Shown piece after piece: positions 32,400-43,695 of a stretch of DNA of 64,000 bases. Each line of letters opens with the position of its first letter. The stretch's first letter is position 1. The stretch is from the NCBI RefSeq assembly GCF_027409185.1, contig NC_084463.1, forward strand, positions 72,339,852 to 72,403,851, in the 5' to 3' direction. Both the position numbers and the translations under genes were made by a program. Origin of the DNA: Cynocephalus volans (taxonomy: Eukaryota > Chordata > Mammalia > Dermoptera > Cynocephalidae). The notes under the pieces were generated by a model. It worked only from the letters and a program-made list of their open reading frames with translations, did no database searches and was not told the origin of the DNA.

Positions 32400-32636
32400 G
32401 TAGTTTCACCTAATAGATGATAATGTCTAATATACTGAGAATGCTAACAATGTCCTAGGGACTATTCTTGTAAATTTACATGCATTAACTAATTTGGTCC
32501 TCGAGAATAGAAGCTCATGAGATAGGTATAATTTCTTGTTTTGCAAATGACAAAACAGAGGCCTGGAGGTTGAATGGCAGAGACATGATTTAGGTCTGAA
32601 CAGTCTGGTCAAGAACCCAATCTTTTAATCTCTATG
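32400..32636 (+). repeat. MIR-family SINE
   Basis: Order of motifs: acaatgtcctagggactatt, tacatgcattaactaatttgg, gagataggtataatttcttg, aacagaggcctggaggttg. Plus orientation, 3' half. Confidence 0.7.
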
Positions 32637-32653
32637 CTGTACTTATTTCCTTT

Positions 32654-32758
32654 TTTTTTTTTTTTTTTTTTTGGTGGTTGGCCAGTATGGTTATCTGAAC
32701 CCTTGACCCTGGTGTTATCAACACCACTCTCTAACCAAGTAAGCTAACCAGCCAGCCC
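32654..32758 (-). mobile_element. CYN-type SINE, monomer
   Basis: Poly(T), then ggtggttggccagtatggtt and, at the far end, aagctaaccagccagcccc. Perfect 17-bp target-site duplication ctgtacttatttccttt (32637-32653 and 32759-32775). Confidence 0.95.
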
Positions 32759-32817
32759 CTGTACTTATTTCCTTTAGACCACTGCTGAATGACTCCTAAT
32801 CTTAAGGCAAATGCATT

Positions 32818-33345
32818 ATCTTTTGTCAACAAATTACTACAAAATTGTGGCCTAAAACAGTAAATATATATTATCTCATATAGTTTCTATGGATCAAGAA
32901 TCTCGGAGTGGCTTAGCTGACTAGTTCTACCTCAGAGTCTCTCATGAAGTTGCACTCAAGATGGTACTGGGGCTGCCATTATACAAAGGCTTGACTAGGG
33001 CTGGAGGGTCTGCTTCCACGGTGGCTCGCTCACATGCCTGCCAAGTTAGTGCCAGTGGTTAGCAGCAGGCCTCAGTACCTTGCCATCTAGACTTCTTCAT
33101 AGCTGCTTGAGTATCCTCACAACATGGCAACTGGCTTTCCCCAAAGTGAGTGATACAAGAAGGAGCAACACAGAAGCCATAATATCTTTTAACACCTTGC
33201 CTCAGAAGGTACACACCAATGTTTCTTCAATATCTTATGGGTTACATAGGTCAGCCCTATAATAGGTGGGAGGGAATACAAAAGGCCATGAATAGTGGAG
33301 GGAAAAACTACTGGAGCCATCTTGGAGGCTGACCACCACAGCAGA
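32818..33345 (-). repeat. old MaLR-type LTR, antisense (tentative)
   Basis: caaattactacaaaattgtggcctaaaacag and the following tggctgctttc/ctcacatgcctgccaagttagtgcc pattern match a recurring old repeat that I associate with ancient MLT1 LTRs in antisense orientation. The right end is near gagccatcttggaggctgacc. Confidence 0.5.
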
Positions 33346-33610
33346 TGTTGTTCCTGGGCTCATGCCTACTTGAATTCCCGTAGGTAGAGCATTAATGTAT
33401 TCAACTTGGATTCTTGATTCAAACTTGTTTCTTCTTCTGCATTCTCTAATCTGCTTCCAGTCACCAAATCTAGAAATCTGTAAACCACCTTACCCTCAAA
33501 CTACTCTCTCTTTTTCTCTACCAAGTCTATATCAGATAACTTGCTAAATTCTGTCAATTCTATAATTTACATGTAGTTTGGAATTTGAGTGATATTCTGA
33601 AGTTCATATG

Positions 33611-33978
33611 TGCTATGGACTGAATTGTTCCCCTCCCCCCAGATCCATATGTTGAAGCCCTAACCCCCAGTGTGACTGTATTTGGAGACAGAGCCTCTAA
33701 CAAATTAAGATTTAATGAGATCCTGATCTGATAGGGTTTGTATCCTTGTAAGAAGAGACATTAGAGAGCTCACGCACACTCTCTCTCCCTCCATACCTTG
33801 TGAGGACACAGGGATAAGGTGGCTGTCTGCAAGTCAGGAAGAGAGTCCTCACCAGAAACTAACCATGTTGGTACCCTGATCTTGGACATTCAGCCTCCAA
33901 AGCTGTGAAAAAATAAATTTTTGTTAAGTCACCAAGTCTTATGGCATTTTGTTATGGCAGCCTCAGCAGACTAATATG
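33611..33978 (+). mobile_element. MaLR LTR (MLT1B/C-like)
   Basis: tgctatggactgaattgttc, then tatgttgaagccctaaccc, cttgtaagaagagacatta, and gttatggcagcctcagcagactaata at the end. Solo LTR. Confidence 0.88.
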
Positions 33979-34019
33979 AAACCAGAACAATCTAGTTTAT
34001 GATCATGACTGTGATATTT

Positions 34020-34190
34020 TTATTCCTAGGTATGAGCAACACTAGTTACAGCTTCTTCAAGACCTATTCTGTGAAGCTTTCTCTGAAATCGTGTGGCTCT
34101 TTGTTAGGATATCTACCTTATAATAGTTTTTTGTGTGTAGGTGAGTTATCTCCAACTAAGTCACAATATCTTTGAGGGGAAGTAATATAT
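34020..34190 (+). repeat. L2 LINE fragment
   Basis: gacctattctgtgaagctttctctgaaatc followed by aatatctttgaggggaagtaat is consistent with an L2 3' section. Diverged. Confidence 0.45.
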
Positions 34191-35460
34191 TTAATTTTTC
34201 TTTTTACCCTTTATACTACTGTTGATGAAGCCACCAAACAAAAAGCTGAACTTATAGTTAGCTAAGAAAGAAAGAGCTGTGCATTCTCTCTTCGAACAAA
34301 GCAGAAAGCTAATCTTATGTAGGGTTTTAGGAAGCATGATCTTCAGGGACTGGCAGACTTTCAGAAGTGGAAGTGCAGAGGGATTGGCTGACCTTTGACT
34401 GTAGAAGTATGGGTACTCAAGTGACACTATAGCTAACTGGCTAAAACTTTCAAAAGTGTGAGGCTGTCAGCAACTTCTGGTTTTTAGAAGTGTGATTACT
34501 GACGTCATCGATCAGTTGGAATAAGTTTAAAACTGGCTCTGGCAGCTACTTGTGCTATGACCAAAGAAAAATTGGTCCTTTCCTTGAAACCTCTTAATCT
34601 TGATGCCTAACACAGCATCTTATTCAGTTAATATTTGTTGAGTGAGTTAATGAAATTATATTTTTCTTCCATTCATCATCAGTCCATAAAAAGCAGTATC
34701 TTAAAAAGACAAATACAATAAATTTAAAGCTACCTAAATGTCTAATAAGAAAAGGTTGGTTATCAAGACCATACTACAACTTGGAAACATGTTTTTAATA
34801 TAAGTGAGAGAACATGATACAAAAATTTGTAATAAAACAAAGAGCATACAAATAAAAATTTAAAAAATATATTAAAATTATAAGACTGTGGTTAAAAGAG
34901 TGAGGTTATTAGTGAAGTTATTAGTGAGAGTGTGGTTTAAAGAGTGAGGTTATTATTTTTTTCTTTTTTCTATTCTCTAAGTGTTCTTAAATGTGACAGT
35001 ATTACTCATTTTAATTACTTTAAAACACTTAAACGTACACTATTTTCTGCTGACCTGTGGCACTTAAAAACAGAATGGTAGGGTTATACTTCATCTAACT
35101 CTAAATAATCTAGTTTCATCACTACCACGCAAGACACCTCCCTGAGTCACTGATACAGGAAAAGAGAAAGCATATCTAGATATAAAAGAAATATGAAAGA
35201 AAAAAATCTGCCTGGCTTAAATTTATAAATTCAGTTTCCCCTGAGCACGTGAGGGAAGATAAAACACAAGAATTTGGCGTTAGTCCTTATGGCGTACTCC
35301 TCATCCACTCAAACCTGACATTTTTCCTACTGCCCCTCCTCATTTTATCTCTACAATGGCCCTCAGACCTGAACCAGTTCCCAAACCGGTACTGATGCAG
35401 CTCAGCATAAATTTAGAATGCCCTCCACTCCCTTCTCTCCAGATTTGAAAAAATTTAGTC
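34191..35460. other. no gene; CRE-like palindrome; possible LINE-1 tail
   Basis: A perfect CRE palindrome TGACGTCA sits at 34500-34507. Segment 34690-34990 (aaatgtctaataagaaaagg ... tataagtgagagaacatgatac) resembles a LINE-1 3' end in plus orientation but is too diverged for confidence. A 14-bp sequence gagtgaggttatta is repeated near 34899 and 34938. Confidence 0.4.
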
Positions 35461-35475
35461 AGAATTATTCCTCTG

Positions 35476-35632
35476 GGGCCGGCCCGTGGCTCACTTGGGA
35501 GAGTGTGGTGCTGATAACACCAAGGCCACGGGTTCGGATCCCATATAGGGATGGCCGGTTAGCGTGGTGCTGACAACACCAAGTCAAGGGTTAAGATCCC
35601 CTTACCAGTCATCTTTAAAAACAAACAAAAAA
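35476..35632 (+). mobile_element. CYN-type SINE, dimer with deletion in second monomer
   Basis: Begins ggggccggcccgtggctcac. In the second monomer the A-box region is shortened (ggccggttagcgtggtgctg). Perfect 15-bp target-site duplication agaattattcctctg (35461-35475 and 35633-35647), so this is a recent insertion of an already deleted variant or a later deletion. Confidence 0.95.
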
Positions 35633-35647
35633 AGAATTATTCCTCTG

Positions 35648-36006
35648 AAGGCCAGTTACACTGCCAGACCCCATTATATTCTGAGTTTCTTGTCATACCC
35701 TCCCACTCCTCCATAGCTTGGATCCCAAGTCCTAACAAAGCCCTGGGTGTACTTTTATCCTGGAAGCCCTCTCTCTCCCCCAACACCATGAGGTCCAACA
35801 TTGAAGATGGCTTGACATAAGAGAGACACCTTGATTGTTAGCTATATGTTCTGTCATACTAATCAGAATGAGTATAGAAAACTGTTATGTATATGTAGGA
35901 TTGTTATAGGACATTGTTATATGTCCATGATTAATAGTCATATATAATATAAAACATTTACAAAATTTATATATGTAATGCAAATATATAATTTACAAAA
36001 TAAATT
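35648..36006. other. no recognisable gene
   Basis: Left part may be L2-like (gccagacc ... ctgggtgtacttttatcctgg); right part is AT-rich with tatatgt runs. Nothing certain. Confidence 0.35.
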
Positions 36007-36015
36007 TATACTATT

Positions 36016-36184
36016 CTTTTTTTTTTTAAAAGATGACCAGTAAGGGGATCTTAACCCTTGACTTGGCGTTGTCAGCACCAGGCTCTCCCAAGTGAGCTAA
36101 CTGTCCATCCCTATAAAGGGATCCGAACCCGTGGCCTTGGTGTTATCAGCACCATACTCTCCCTAGTAAGCCACGGGCCGGCCC
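36016..36184 (-). mobile_element. CYN-type SINE, dimer
   Basis: Complete antisense dimer. Short duplication tatactatt at 36007-36015 and 36185-36193. Lies about 220 bp from the next, oppositely oriented SINE. Confidence 0.92.
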
Positions 36185-36407
36185 TATACTATTTTATTTT
36201 ATATGGGAAAAACTACTACTTTAAAATTGCAAGTTAGTAGGCAAAATATATTTTAAAAATGAGGACCATGAGAGGTATCAGGAAATGGCAGCAAAGAGTT
36301 TAGAATATACTGACATTCAACAGAGAATGTTAGACATCTTAAGTCCCTTTTGAAACAAGATGGAAGATTAATAAAGCAAATCATGGCATCCAAAAAGAAT
36401 CCATCTA

Positions 36408-36549
36408 TGGGCCGAGCCTGTGGCGCACTCGGGAGAGTGCGGCGCTGGGAGCATGGCGACGCTCCCGCCGCGGGTTCGGATCCTATATAGGAGTGGCCGG
36501 TGCACTCACTGGCTGAGTGCCGGTCACGAAAAAGACAAGAAAAAAAAAA
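36408..36549 (+). mobile_element. CYN-related SINE, GC-rich second type
   Basis: Starts gggccgagcctgtggcgcactcg. The region corresponding to the anticodon loop is replaced by a GC-rich insert (ggcgctgggagc ... gctcccgccgcggg). The second unit is reduced to ggccggtgcactcactggctgagtgccggtcacg. Target-site duplication aatccatcta (36398-36407 and 36550-36559). Confidence 0.92.
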
Positions 36550-36559
36550 AATCCATCTA

Positions 36560-37816
36560 AAATGAACATTAATGGGGAACGAAAATTTCTTAGAAAAGTT
36601 TGAATTTTATTTTGAAAAACATAATGAAATTATAAAAACAAGTATATTTCATCTTAGTTTATAATTCCACTAAATCAAATGTTCACTAGTTTATTGGCCT
36701 CACTTTTCTGATACTGTTCATCATGGTTGACCTGTCATTTTGATAAAAATGTGAATGGGCTTCACCAATTTTTTCCAAAGGTCTCTATTAATCCTTTGCT
36801 AATGAAATCATTTTCTTTTGACGCACTTACCTTGCCACCATTCTTGCTGACTTTTTCCTTTAGTTTTTAGGTACTCTTGTCAAAGGTTTTTGTTTGTCAT
36901 CAACTTTATGCCATCCTGTATATTTGACAAGATTTGAAATTTCACCTAGAAATAAACTTGCAATGACAGAGACTGGTTGACAGGCAAAGATGGAGACCCA
37001 AAGGAGTGTTTGAGGAGAGTTCTTTACAGTTTCATGCTATGCCTTTAAATACGGGGATTTGATATTGACTACTCTGATGACCAGGGCCCTCTGAGAGCCG
37101 GAAGGAAACTTCCAGCATTTAGTCAGACACTCTCATTTTACAACTAAGCCTCAAAGAATGGAAAGAGTAATCCCAGATCACTGAACAAATTGGGAGCAGC
37201 TCAGGGCTAAATTCCAGATCTGCATTCTAATCACAGAAAGAAAAAAAAAAAAAAAGGAGTTGGTGCTGACACGACTCTCTCTTAGAACTTCCCCACCTGG
37301 AGGAACTCTGAGGAGCAGCCAATTAACTCATCCCTAAATCAGCTCAGTCATCCTCCCCATGAAAGGCTGGGCTAGGAAGAAAGAACCTGAAGCCTGCACT
37401 GAGCACATCTGAGATTAAATCACTGTTCACTGGGTTTAAATAGGGACGACAGCATGGTTATTAGCTAATCCTGCAAACTGCTGTTTCAAAAGCAATGTTC
37501 AGGGGCGAATCATTGAAATAAAAACAGAACCAACTCACATAACACCTAACAGGGAACAAAGGGAGAGGAACAACCCCACTAACTTGTTTAGGGCTTTTAA
37601 TCCCCCAAACCAGCCTGCAAGCCTGGGCCTGAAGCCTCCGCCCTGCCCAACTCCACCTTAATTGACTTTGTCTCCAGAACATCTTCAGGGAGGGGCTGGT
37701 CTTACGCAAGTCTGATAACACTTTTCATTGCCCCCTGGCTTCTTGATCCCAGCAGCAAGGCACGTGGAGGTGAGTGAGAAAGCAAGTTTACAAAGAGGCC
37801 GTGAGTAACGTAGGTA
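36560..37816. other. no recognisable gene; unique-looking sequence
   Basis: No repeat is recognisable across about 1.2 kb apart from an A-run near 37240. The stretch 37370-37600, with paired Oct/homeobox-like AT motifs (tggttattagctaatc), is the sort of sequence that can be a conserved enhancer, but this is only an inference. No exon is supported. Confidence 0.4.
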
Positions 37817-37826
37817 TAAAAGTTTT

Positions 37827-37995
37827 TTTTTTTTTTTTTTTTTAAGATGACTGGTAAGGGGATCTTAACCCTTTACTGGGTGTTGTCAGCATCACACTCT
37901 CCCAAGTGAGCTAACTGGCCATTCCTATATAGGGACCCGAACCCGTGGCCTTGGTGTTAGCACCACACTCTCCCAAGTGAGTCATGGCCCGGCCC
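37827..37995 (-). mobile_element. CYN-type SINE, dimer
   Basis: Antisense dimer with a long T-run. A few bases are missing in the first monomer's anticodon region (ggtgttagcaccac). Duplication taaaagtttt (37817-37826 and 37996-38005). Confidence 0.93.
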
Positions 37996-38269
37996 TAAAA
38001 GTTTTATTTTATTTTTCCAACTGAGCAATAAAATTTTGCTTTGGAATCAAGCCTGGTTCAGAGAGGGGCTATTAAGACCCAACACAATCTCAGTTGTAGT
38101 GAAAGAATGAGCCAATCCTTCTAGTCATTTCTGAGAATTCATAATACATGGCCTGACCTGAAAAATTCCAAATAGTTTTTTTTAGACTCCAGAGGAATTC
38201 TTCATTTGACCCTCAAATGAAGCTGTTAATGATGAGGATTTTAGAAGCTAAATTGTGTCTTGCATCTAT

Positions 38270-38710
38270 GTGATCTCTACCCAGAGGAATCGTCCTAAAA
38301 TACAAATCAGATCATGTAACTTTCTTAAGATACTTCAGTGGTTCCTCTCTTCAAGATAAAAATCTATAGCTACTGCAATGTTATAATTTTAGTTCTTTTG
38401 TGATCTGGCCCTCGTTTTCTCCTCCAGCTTCATCTTTCCAGCTGGATTGTACTACTTCCAGCTTCCCTCCTGGTCCCCGTGTTCATCCTACCTCTGATCT
38501 CTGTCTGCATCCACACCCCTCTCTGCCTGTCCATCTTCTGATCCTTCGCAGGAAGGCTCCCCTGACATCCTGAGATTGGCTTAGTGGCCTCTAGCAGGTG
38601 CTCCTGGAGCCCCCGCAATTCTACTACCTTGTCGGTCTTTTCCATTAGAGAGTAAGCTTTTTGAGGGCTGTTTTGCCATTGTATTCCCAGAGGCTGGAAA
38701 CTAGTAGACA
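38270..38710 (+). repeat. L2 LINE 3' region
   Basis: cagatcatgtaactttcttaag, gtgatctggccctcgttttc, ccagcttcatctttccagc and attgtattcccagaggctgg appear in normal L2 order, ending in agtagacagaat. Confidence 0.7.
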
Positions 38711-38764
38711 GAATCACGATAGCTATTTCCTGAATCAGACTGAATTTGGAAAGAAAAAGGAAAG

Positions 38765-38985
38765 AAATTAACACTGATGAGTACCTGTCACTGCTAGGCA
38801 TATAGACAATATAGATACAACATTCTTTTACTTTTTTAAAAAATTTTTTGGATACAGCATTCTTTTAACTTTCTAACAGCTGAAAAATGTAAGGATCATT
38901 GACCCCATTTTGTGGTCACGGACATTGAATCTCGAGAGTTCAGTCATTTGGGCAATGTACACACCCGCCAGGAGTACAAAATCAC
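38765..38985 (+). repeat. MIR-family SINE, diverged
   Basis: ttaacactgatgagtacctgtcactgctagg at the left and gaccccattttgtggtcacgg with gttcagtcatttgggcaatg at the right correspond to a MIR-type element with an AT-rich insertion (about 38822-38875) in the middle. Confidence 0.55.
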
Positions 38986-38989
38986 CCTC

Positions 38990-39241
38990 AGGCGGGCACA
39001 ATGTCCTTTGCAGCCGCGAGCGGCGCTGTTTCCTGATCGCGGGCCCGGCAGGGGCTGCCCGAGCTTGCTGTCAAGCTTCGGCCCCAGGTACAGGCAGGTG
39101 ACACTGCGCAGGCCCCACCAGCCCCGCCCACTCTGTCCCGCCCCCTCCCGGATGTCCCGCCCGCCCCGCGTCCCGCCCCCGTGGACAGAGCCGCAAGATT
39201 GACAGAGAGGGATTCCACGGGGCTCCGGAAATGCCGTGGAA
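38990..39241. promoter_or_regulatory. CpG island with GC boxes
   Basis: The densest CpG region in the window: about 20 CpGs in roughly 185 bp (39010-39195). At least five CCCGCC/CCGCCC boxes (Sp1-type) lie at 39121-39183. No TATA box is visible. An AG|GTACAG donor-like site occurs at about 39088. Just downstream, TTCCACGG (39213-39220) and CCGTGGAA (39234-39241) form an 8-bp perfect hairpin. The open frames in this block are a by-product of the GC content and resemble no protein I know. It is the best candidate here for a promoter and first exon, but no gene body is identified. Confidence 0.5.
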
Positions 39242-39789
39242 AATAGCAAAACTTCAGTTCCAGGTGGCCTCGAGGTGTGGCGGACTAGAATGTGACAGAG
39301 GTCTTTACTGCAAGGGGGAGGCCCACAGATCTGGTACCTTTTTCCCCCCACAGAAGCCAGGCAGGCCCCTGTGCTGGAAGCATCTCAAACTCGCCTCGTT
39401 TTATTTAGAGGATGATTACAAACTCAACTGTTTTTCTAGACTATTCCAACTCCACCAGGCTGTAAACAATAACTTTGCCTGAGAAATTGCAGTTGAATAG
39501 GAAGAGCCTTTTGAATCGAATTGCCAAGTCCGAGCTTTTGAAGCTCCTCTGAAGTTTACTTGAATTGCAGCATCTTTTCCACAAGCGCTGGACACGTTTC
39601 AGGAATCTGGTGCTTCGTTGGGGAATGTTTTCCTCCCCCTGAACTGGAAGCCTCTCTCCATGCTTTACCCCTCTTTGCTCATTCCCGAGGGTTGATAGTG
39701 ACCCGTGCCCAGGTCAGGCAGATGCTTGCCCTGGCTGGAGCGAGCCCACTCTGGGACTGGAGAGCTGACCAGGACATCTACCTGGACAT
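39242..39789. other. no recognisable exon downstream of the CpG island
   Basis: Average composition with several open frames, the longest starting at 39560. None has recognisable domains. An exon of an unknown or non-coding transcript cannot be excluded. Confidence 0.4.
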
Positions 39790-40030
39790 TTTGGACCCCG
39801 AGGCCTTGGTTCTGTGTCTGGTCTGCATTTGCCTTCATGGACATCCTCCTCTGTGCTCCACGATATCCTGTACATGTCTACCTCGGACAGGGAACTCACC
39901 ATTTTTTAACTTACCTATTTATTTGTCTCCCCCACTAGGCTATGACGAACTTATGTCAGAGACATTCTGTCATTCTTGTGTCAGCACAGAACCTGGCACA
40001 AAGAAGCATGGTTGTGGAATGAATAAGCTC
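39790..40030 (+). repeat. L2 LINE 3' end
   Basis: tctgcatttgccttcatggacatc, ttgtctcccccactaggc and tcagcacagaacctggcacaaag then ggaatgaataagc: L2 tail in plus orientation. Confidence 0.7.
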
Positions 40031-40262
40031 CATTAGCAGGCATGGAGGGAAACTTCCCAAGCATGTGAGTTCTCTCTTTGGCCTATGGAGACTGTTCCAC
40101 ATGGGTTAAAAGGGAAGATCAATCCAGATAGTCTGAGGCATTGGAAACAAGCAGGTAGCACTTTCTGAACTTGATCTTTTATGATACATTGAACTACTCA
40201 TTCGGCTAGATTTTGAGGCAAATAACTGCATTTTATGTCTACTATCCCTTTCCCTCCACTTT

Positions 40263-40356
40263 TTTTTTTCTTTTGGCAGCTAGTGGGCATGGGGACCCAA
40301 ACCCATGGTGTTATCAGCCCTGTCCTCTAATCCAACTGAGCGAACTGGCCAGCCCT
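40263..40356 (-). mobile_element. CYN-type SINE, monomer
   Basis: tttggcagctagtgggcatgg to gagcgaactggccagccc. Near-match target-site duplication ccctccacttt / ccccccacttt (40252-40262 and about 40357-40367). Confidence 0.85.
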
Positions 40357-40367
40357 CCCCCCACTTT

Positions 40368-41595
40368 CAACTCACACATACAAATAAAATTTACTCTGGG
40401 AATTCTGGAACTGTTAAGTTGTTTATATTCAATTAAGAGAATTTTATCTTTATCAATACCCTCCTCCTCCACATATTTCCATGCAGAATAAATGTTAGGT
40501 AGTATAGGGAGGTTTTAACAGAGAGGTCTGAGAATGATTTTTTCATTTTTCAAAGGAAGGAAGTCATGCTTAACCTCATCTCTGACATTCATTCAGGAAA
40601 GGGACCCCAATATGAGAAAACCAGCATGGTCTAAAACCATGGGCCTCACACACAATACTTAGGTATTTATAGACAATTTAAAAGAGAGAGAGAGAGTTCA
40701 TAACAGTGTTGTCTTTTCTTGTTATGTTTATATAACAATGCTATCTGTCATTTCTCAAAACATTTCTTCACATATTTCTCACTTGTTTCTTTATAGAAAC
40801 ACTTCAAATACCGCAGAATGCTGAAGGTGAGAGGGGCAATCATGCCAAATGCAGCTTTAGGGTCCTGACTCCCCCTCCAAATTTCTTCAATTCACAATTA
40901 GTGTTCTTTCAATATGAACAGACTAAAATATCACAGTTTTATGAAACAAAAAGGAACATGATTTATTGACCTTATTTAACCAGAGGAAACACATGGTTCA
41001 TTTAACACTAACTCTAGATTTGGATCACATCTTTAGAATGAGCAATGCCTCCGAATGAACTAAGCATCACCTGCAGGAAAGAAGTCCTGCAAAGTTTCGT
41101 TTGTTTAACTGAGAACAGAACAGGCTAAAGTTTAAAATTATATTCCCTGGGACTCTACAGGTTATTAAAATATTTGACTAAATGGTTGAATACACTTAAC
41201 TGAAAGTCACAATATTTTCAGATATAACATGTGGAAATGAGCTAATTGCTGTTCATCTCTTTCTCAAATGAACAGTACAGCCCCTCAGATTCCCAAGGCA
41301 ATGGGGAGTTTACAAGATCAGACTAAATGGGACATGATTTCTTGGAGGATCAATTTTGCTGTATAGTGATCAGCCTAAAATATTTTATATTAAAAACCAC
41401 ATTATGAACAGACTGCAACATTTGTATACATTTTAAAGATAAAACAGGAACTTTTAAATAAACTTTTTATTGCAATGCCAGCATCTTCTCTCCAGCCCCC
41501 AACACCACCTACTCCAAGGATATATATTCACTTTCCTTTTTTTCAGGATTTTTTGGGGAAGTAAGAGATTCTCACTAAATGACCTTGAGGAAATG
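40368..41595. other. no recognisable gene; short GA run
   Basis: Unassigned DNA with a (GA)n stretch at about 40684-40697. No repeat family or exon recognised. Confidence 0.45.
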
Positions 41596-41606
41596 TAGCT
41601 AACCTT

Positions 41607-41703
41607 TTTGTTTTTGCGGCTGGTGGATAAAGGGATCAATACTTGACCGTGGTGTTATCCACACCACACTCTAACCAACTGAGCTAACCGGCCAGCACAA
41701 AGT
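41607..41703 (-). mobile_element. CYN-type SINE, monomer
   Basis: tttttgcggctggtggataaagg to gagctaaccggccagcac. Perfect 11-bp duplication tagctaacctt (41596-41606 and 41704-41714). Confidence 0.92.
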
Positions 41704-41714
41704 TAGCTAACCTT

Positions 41715-43303
41715 GACTCTGGTTGTGTTTTGATCTTTTTTCTAGTTCTCTTCCCTCTTCTCTCCCACCACTTTCCTTTCCTCTCTGTGTCTCTCTCTGT
41801 CTCCTAGGTCTGCTAACTCCTAAAGAAGCTCAACTAAAACTTATATTACCTTTTAAAGGTTGCCTCTTTTCCTCAGCTGCATTTGAGGACTGCAAGAAGA
41901 ACGTCAAACTGTTATGAATTCTCTCTGTTTAAAATTGTCTGTAAATACACAAATATTGTGTGTGAGGCCCGTGGTTTTAGACCATGCTGGTTTTCTCGTA
42001 TTGGGGGTCCCTTTCCTGAGGGTGCTAATTCCCACACATGCACACCAGTCTCTCCCATTCTGCATCCATCCCCCTGACTTAGATCAGTTCACATAGTTCT
42101 ACTCCCTCCATAGCACCTGCAGTTACCCCTTCCAGTTTCTATTATGAATGTCCACCTGCTTTCTCCTGCTTTACTATAGAGACAAGAGGTAAAGGCAGGA
42201 GCTGTTTTTTGCTAAAATCTGATATGCCATTGCTACATTTCCCTCATTGGCAAGACATAATCATAGTTGATGATGCCATTGTGTGTCATTTTTAAGCCTT
42301 GTGTCTTCTTTAATTTTTTCCCATTATTTCAACTCCTCCAGTTTTTGCACAAAGCTTGATAAAATCTCTAAAATAAAACTTTCTATAATCAAAAAACAGG
42401 ACTGTTCTCTAAAAGATTGGAATATGAATAAAGATGATATTCTGAATGATGAACATATTTTGAAGATACTGTTAAAAACCTAATGACCCTCCTCCCCCCA
42501 CACACTGACACACAGTAAGACAGCATAAGACAGGAAGGAAGTGATTATAGCCACTGACAGAGAAAAGAAGGACACTCACTTACAGTCTTCTCATTATGCT
42601 CTAGGGAATCAAAAGGCAGTGTCCTGGAGGAGAGCAGAACAGGGTGAAGAGACCTACCTTTGGGCAGATTTATGGTCCCCTCATCCACTGAAGATGTTAT
42701 TTATGAGGAAAATGCAGTCAGGCTGGTGGAGAGTATAGAGAACGCATGGCTATGGACTTGACTCTAAACCCGGTCATTAACTACAGCACAAATCATGTTT
42801 CCCAACTGAGCAGACAGTAACTTAATGCTGGGTCTTGAGAGGTGTGCAATTAACTCATACCAGCATTGGGCAGAAGTTTTAAATTAAACAGATGTGATGT
42901 ATATTAATGGCCTAATGTGACATCAAAGGAGCACTTTCGAATTATTTTCTTTCCTTCTCCAAATGGGCTTTGATCTGACTCTCTCACTCTCTCATATTGC
43001 CAGGATTAGTGTGCCAGTTAGGGGCTCAGTGTTAGCAATGGGCCGGCTACCACTTAAGGACTCGCTGTACAGCTGCAGCTCCCCCTCATGAACCCAATTT
43101 CCTGCACAGAGATGGGACCATCATTCGTTCTACTTGAAACAAAGCAAAATGAACCCAGGAAGGTATATATTGTACCATCAAATATCAAGAATAAACTTCC
43201 TTTAAAGGAGGCTGTTTTTATTATTTTATTTTATGGCTCTGCTATTTTTCAAACACTTTAACATATAAGGTATAATCTTTTGGGATTAATATGTATAAGA
43301 CTT
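41715..43303. other. no recognisable gene; unique-looking sequence
   Basis: Pyrimidine-rich at 41740-41800. Segment 42780-43140 (taatgctgggtcttgagagg ... caattaactcataccagc ... atgtatattaatggcctaatgtg) is repeat-free and AT/homeobox-motif rich, plausible as a conserved non-coding element but untested. No gene. Confidence 0.4.
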
Positions 43304-43695
43304 TGATAGAGTTTGGATGTGTTGTCCCTGCCAAAACTCACGTGGAAATCTGATCCCCAATGTGGCACTGGTGGAAGCTGTTTGAGTCATGGGGGTGGAT
43401 CCCTCATGAATGGATTAATGCTCTCTCTGGGAGAGGGGGAATTAATGAGTGAGTTCTTGCTCTATTAGTTCCCACGAGAGCTGGTTGTTTATAAGACCCT
43501 GGCACCTCCTCTCTCTCTCTTGCTTCCTCTGCTTGTACCCACCAGCTCCCTGCTGCTTTCTACCATGAGTAGCAGCAGCCTGAGGCCCATGCCAGATGCA
43601 GCTGTCCCAGAATTGTGAGCCAAATAAACCTTTCTTCTTTAAAAATTACCCAGTCTCAGGTATTTCTGTTATAGCAACACAAACAGACTAATACA
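43304..43695 (+). mobile_element. MaLR LTR (MST/THE1-like)
   Basis: tgatagagtttggatgtgttg, gtttgagtcatgggggtgg, gatccctcatgaatgg, gagttcttgctctattagttc and finally attacccagtctcaggtatt ... gactaataca. Complete-looking solo LTR. Confidence 0.9.

Noticed and set aside
36590..36960. Possible antisense processed pseudogene (AATAAA-like motif, Lys-rich translation)
   Set aside because: No translated frame matched a protein I recognise and there is no clear poly(A) end or target-site duplication.
38944..39351. Overlapping open frames on both strands in the CpG island
   Set aside because: Explained by low stop-codon frequency in GC-rich DNA; the translations are Pro/Gly/Arg-rich without family resemblance.
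39560..40036. 158-codon open frame downstream of the CpG island
   Set aside because: No recognisable domain, and its second half is L2 LINE tail sequence. A real exon is possible but unsupported.
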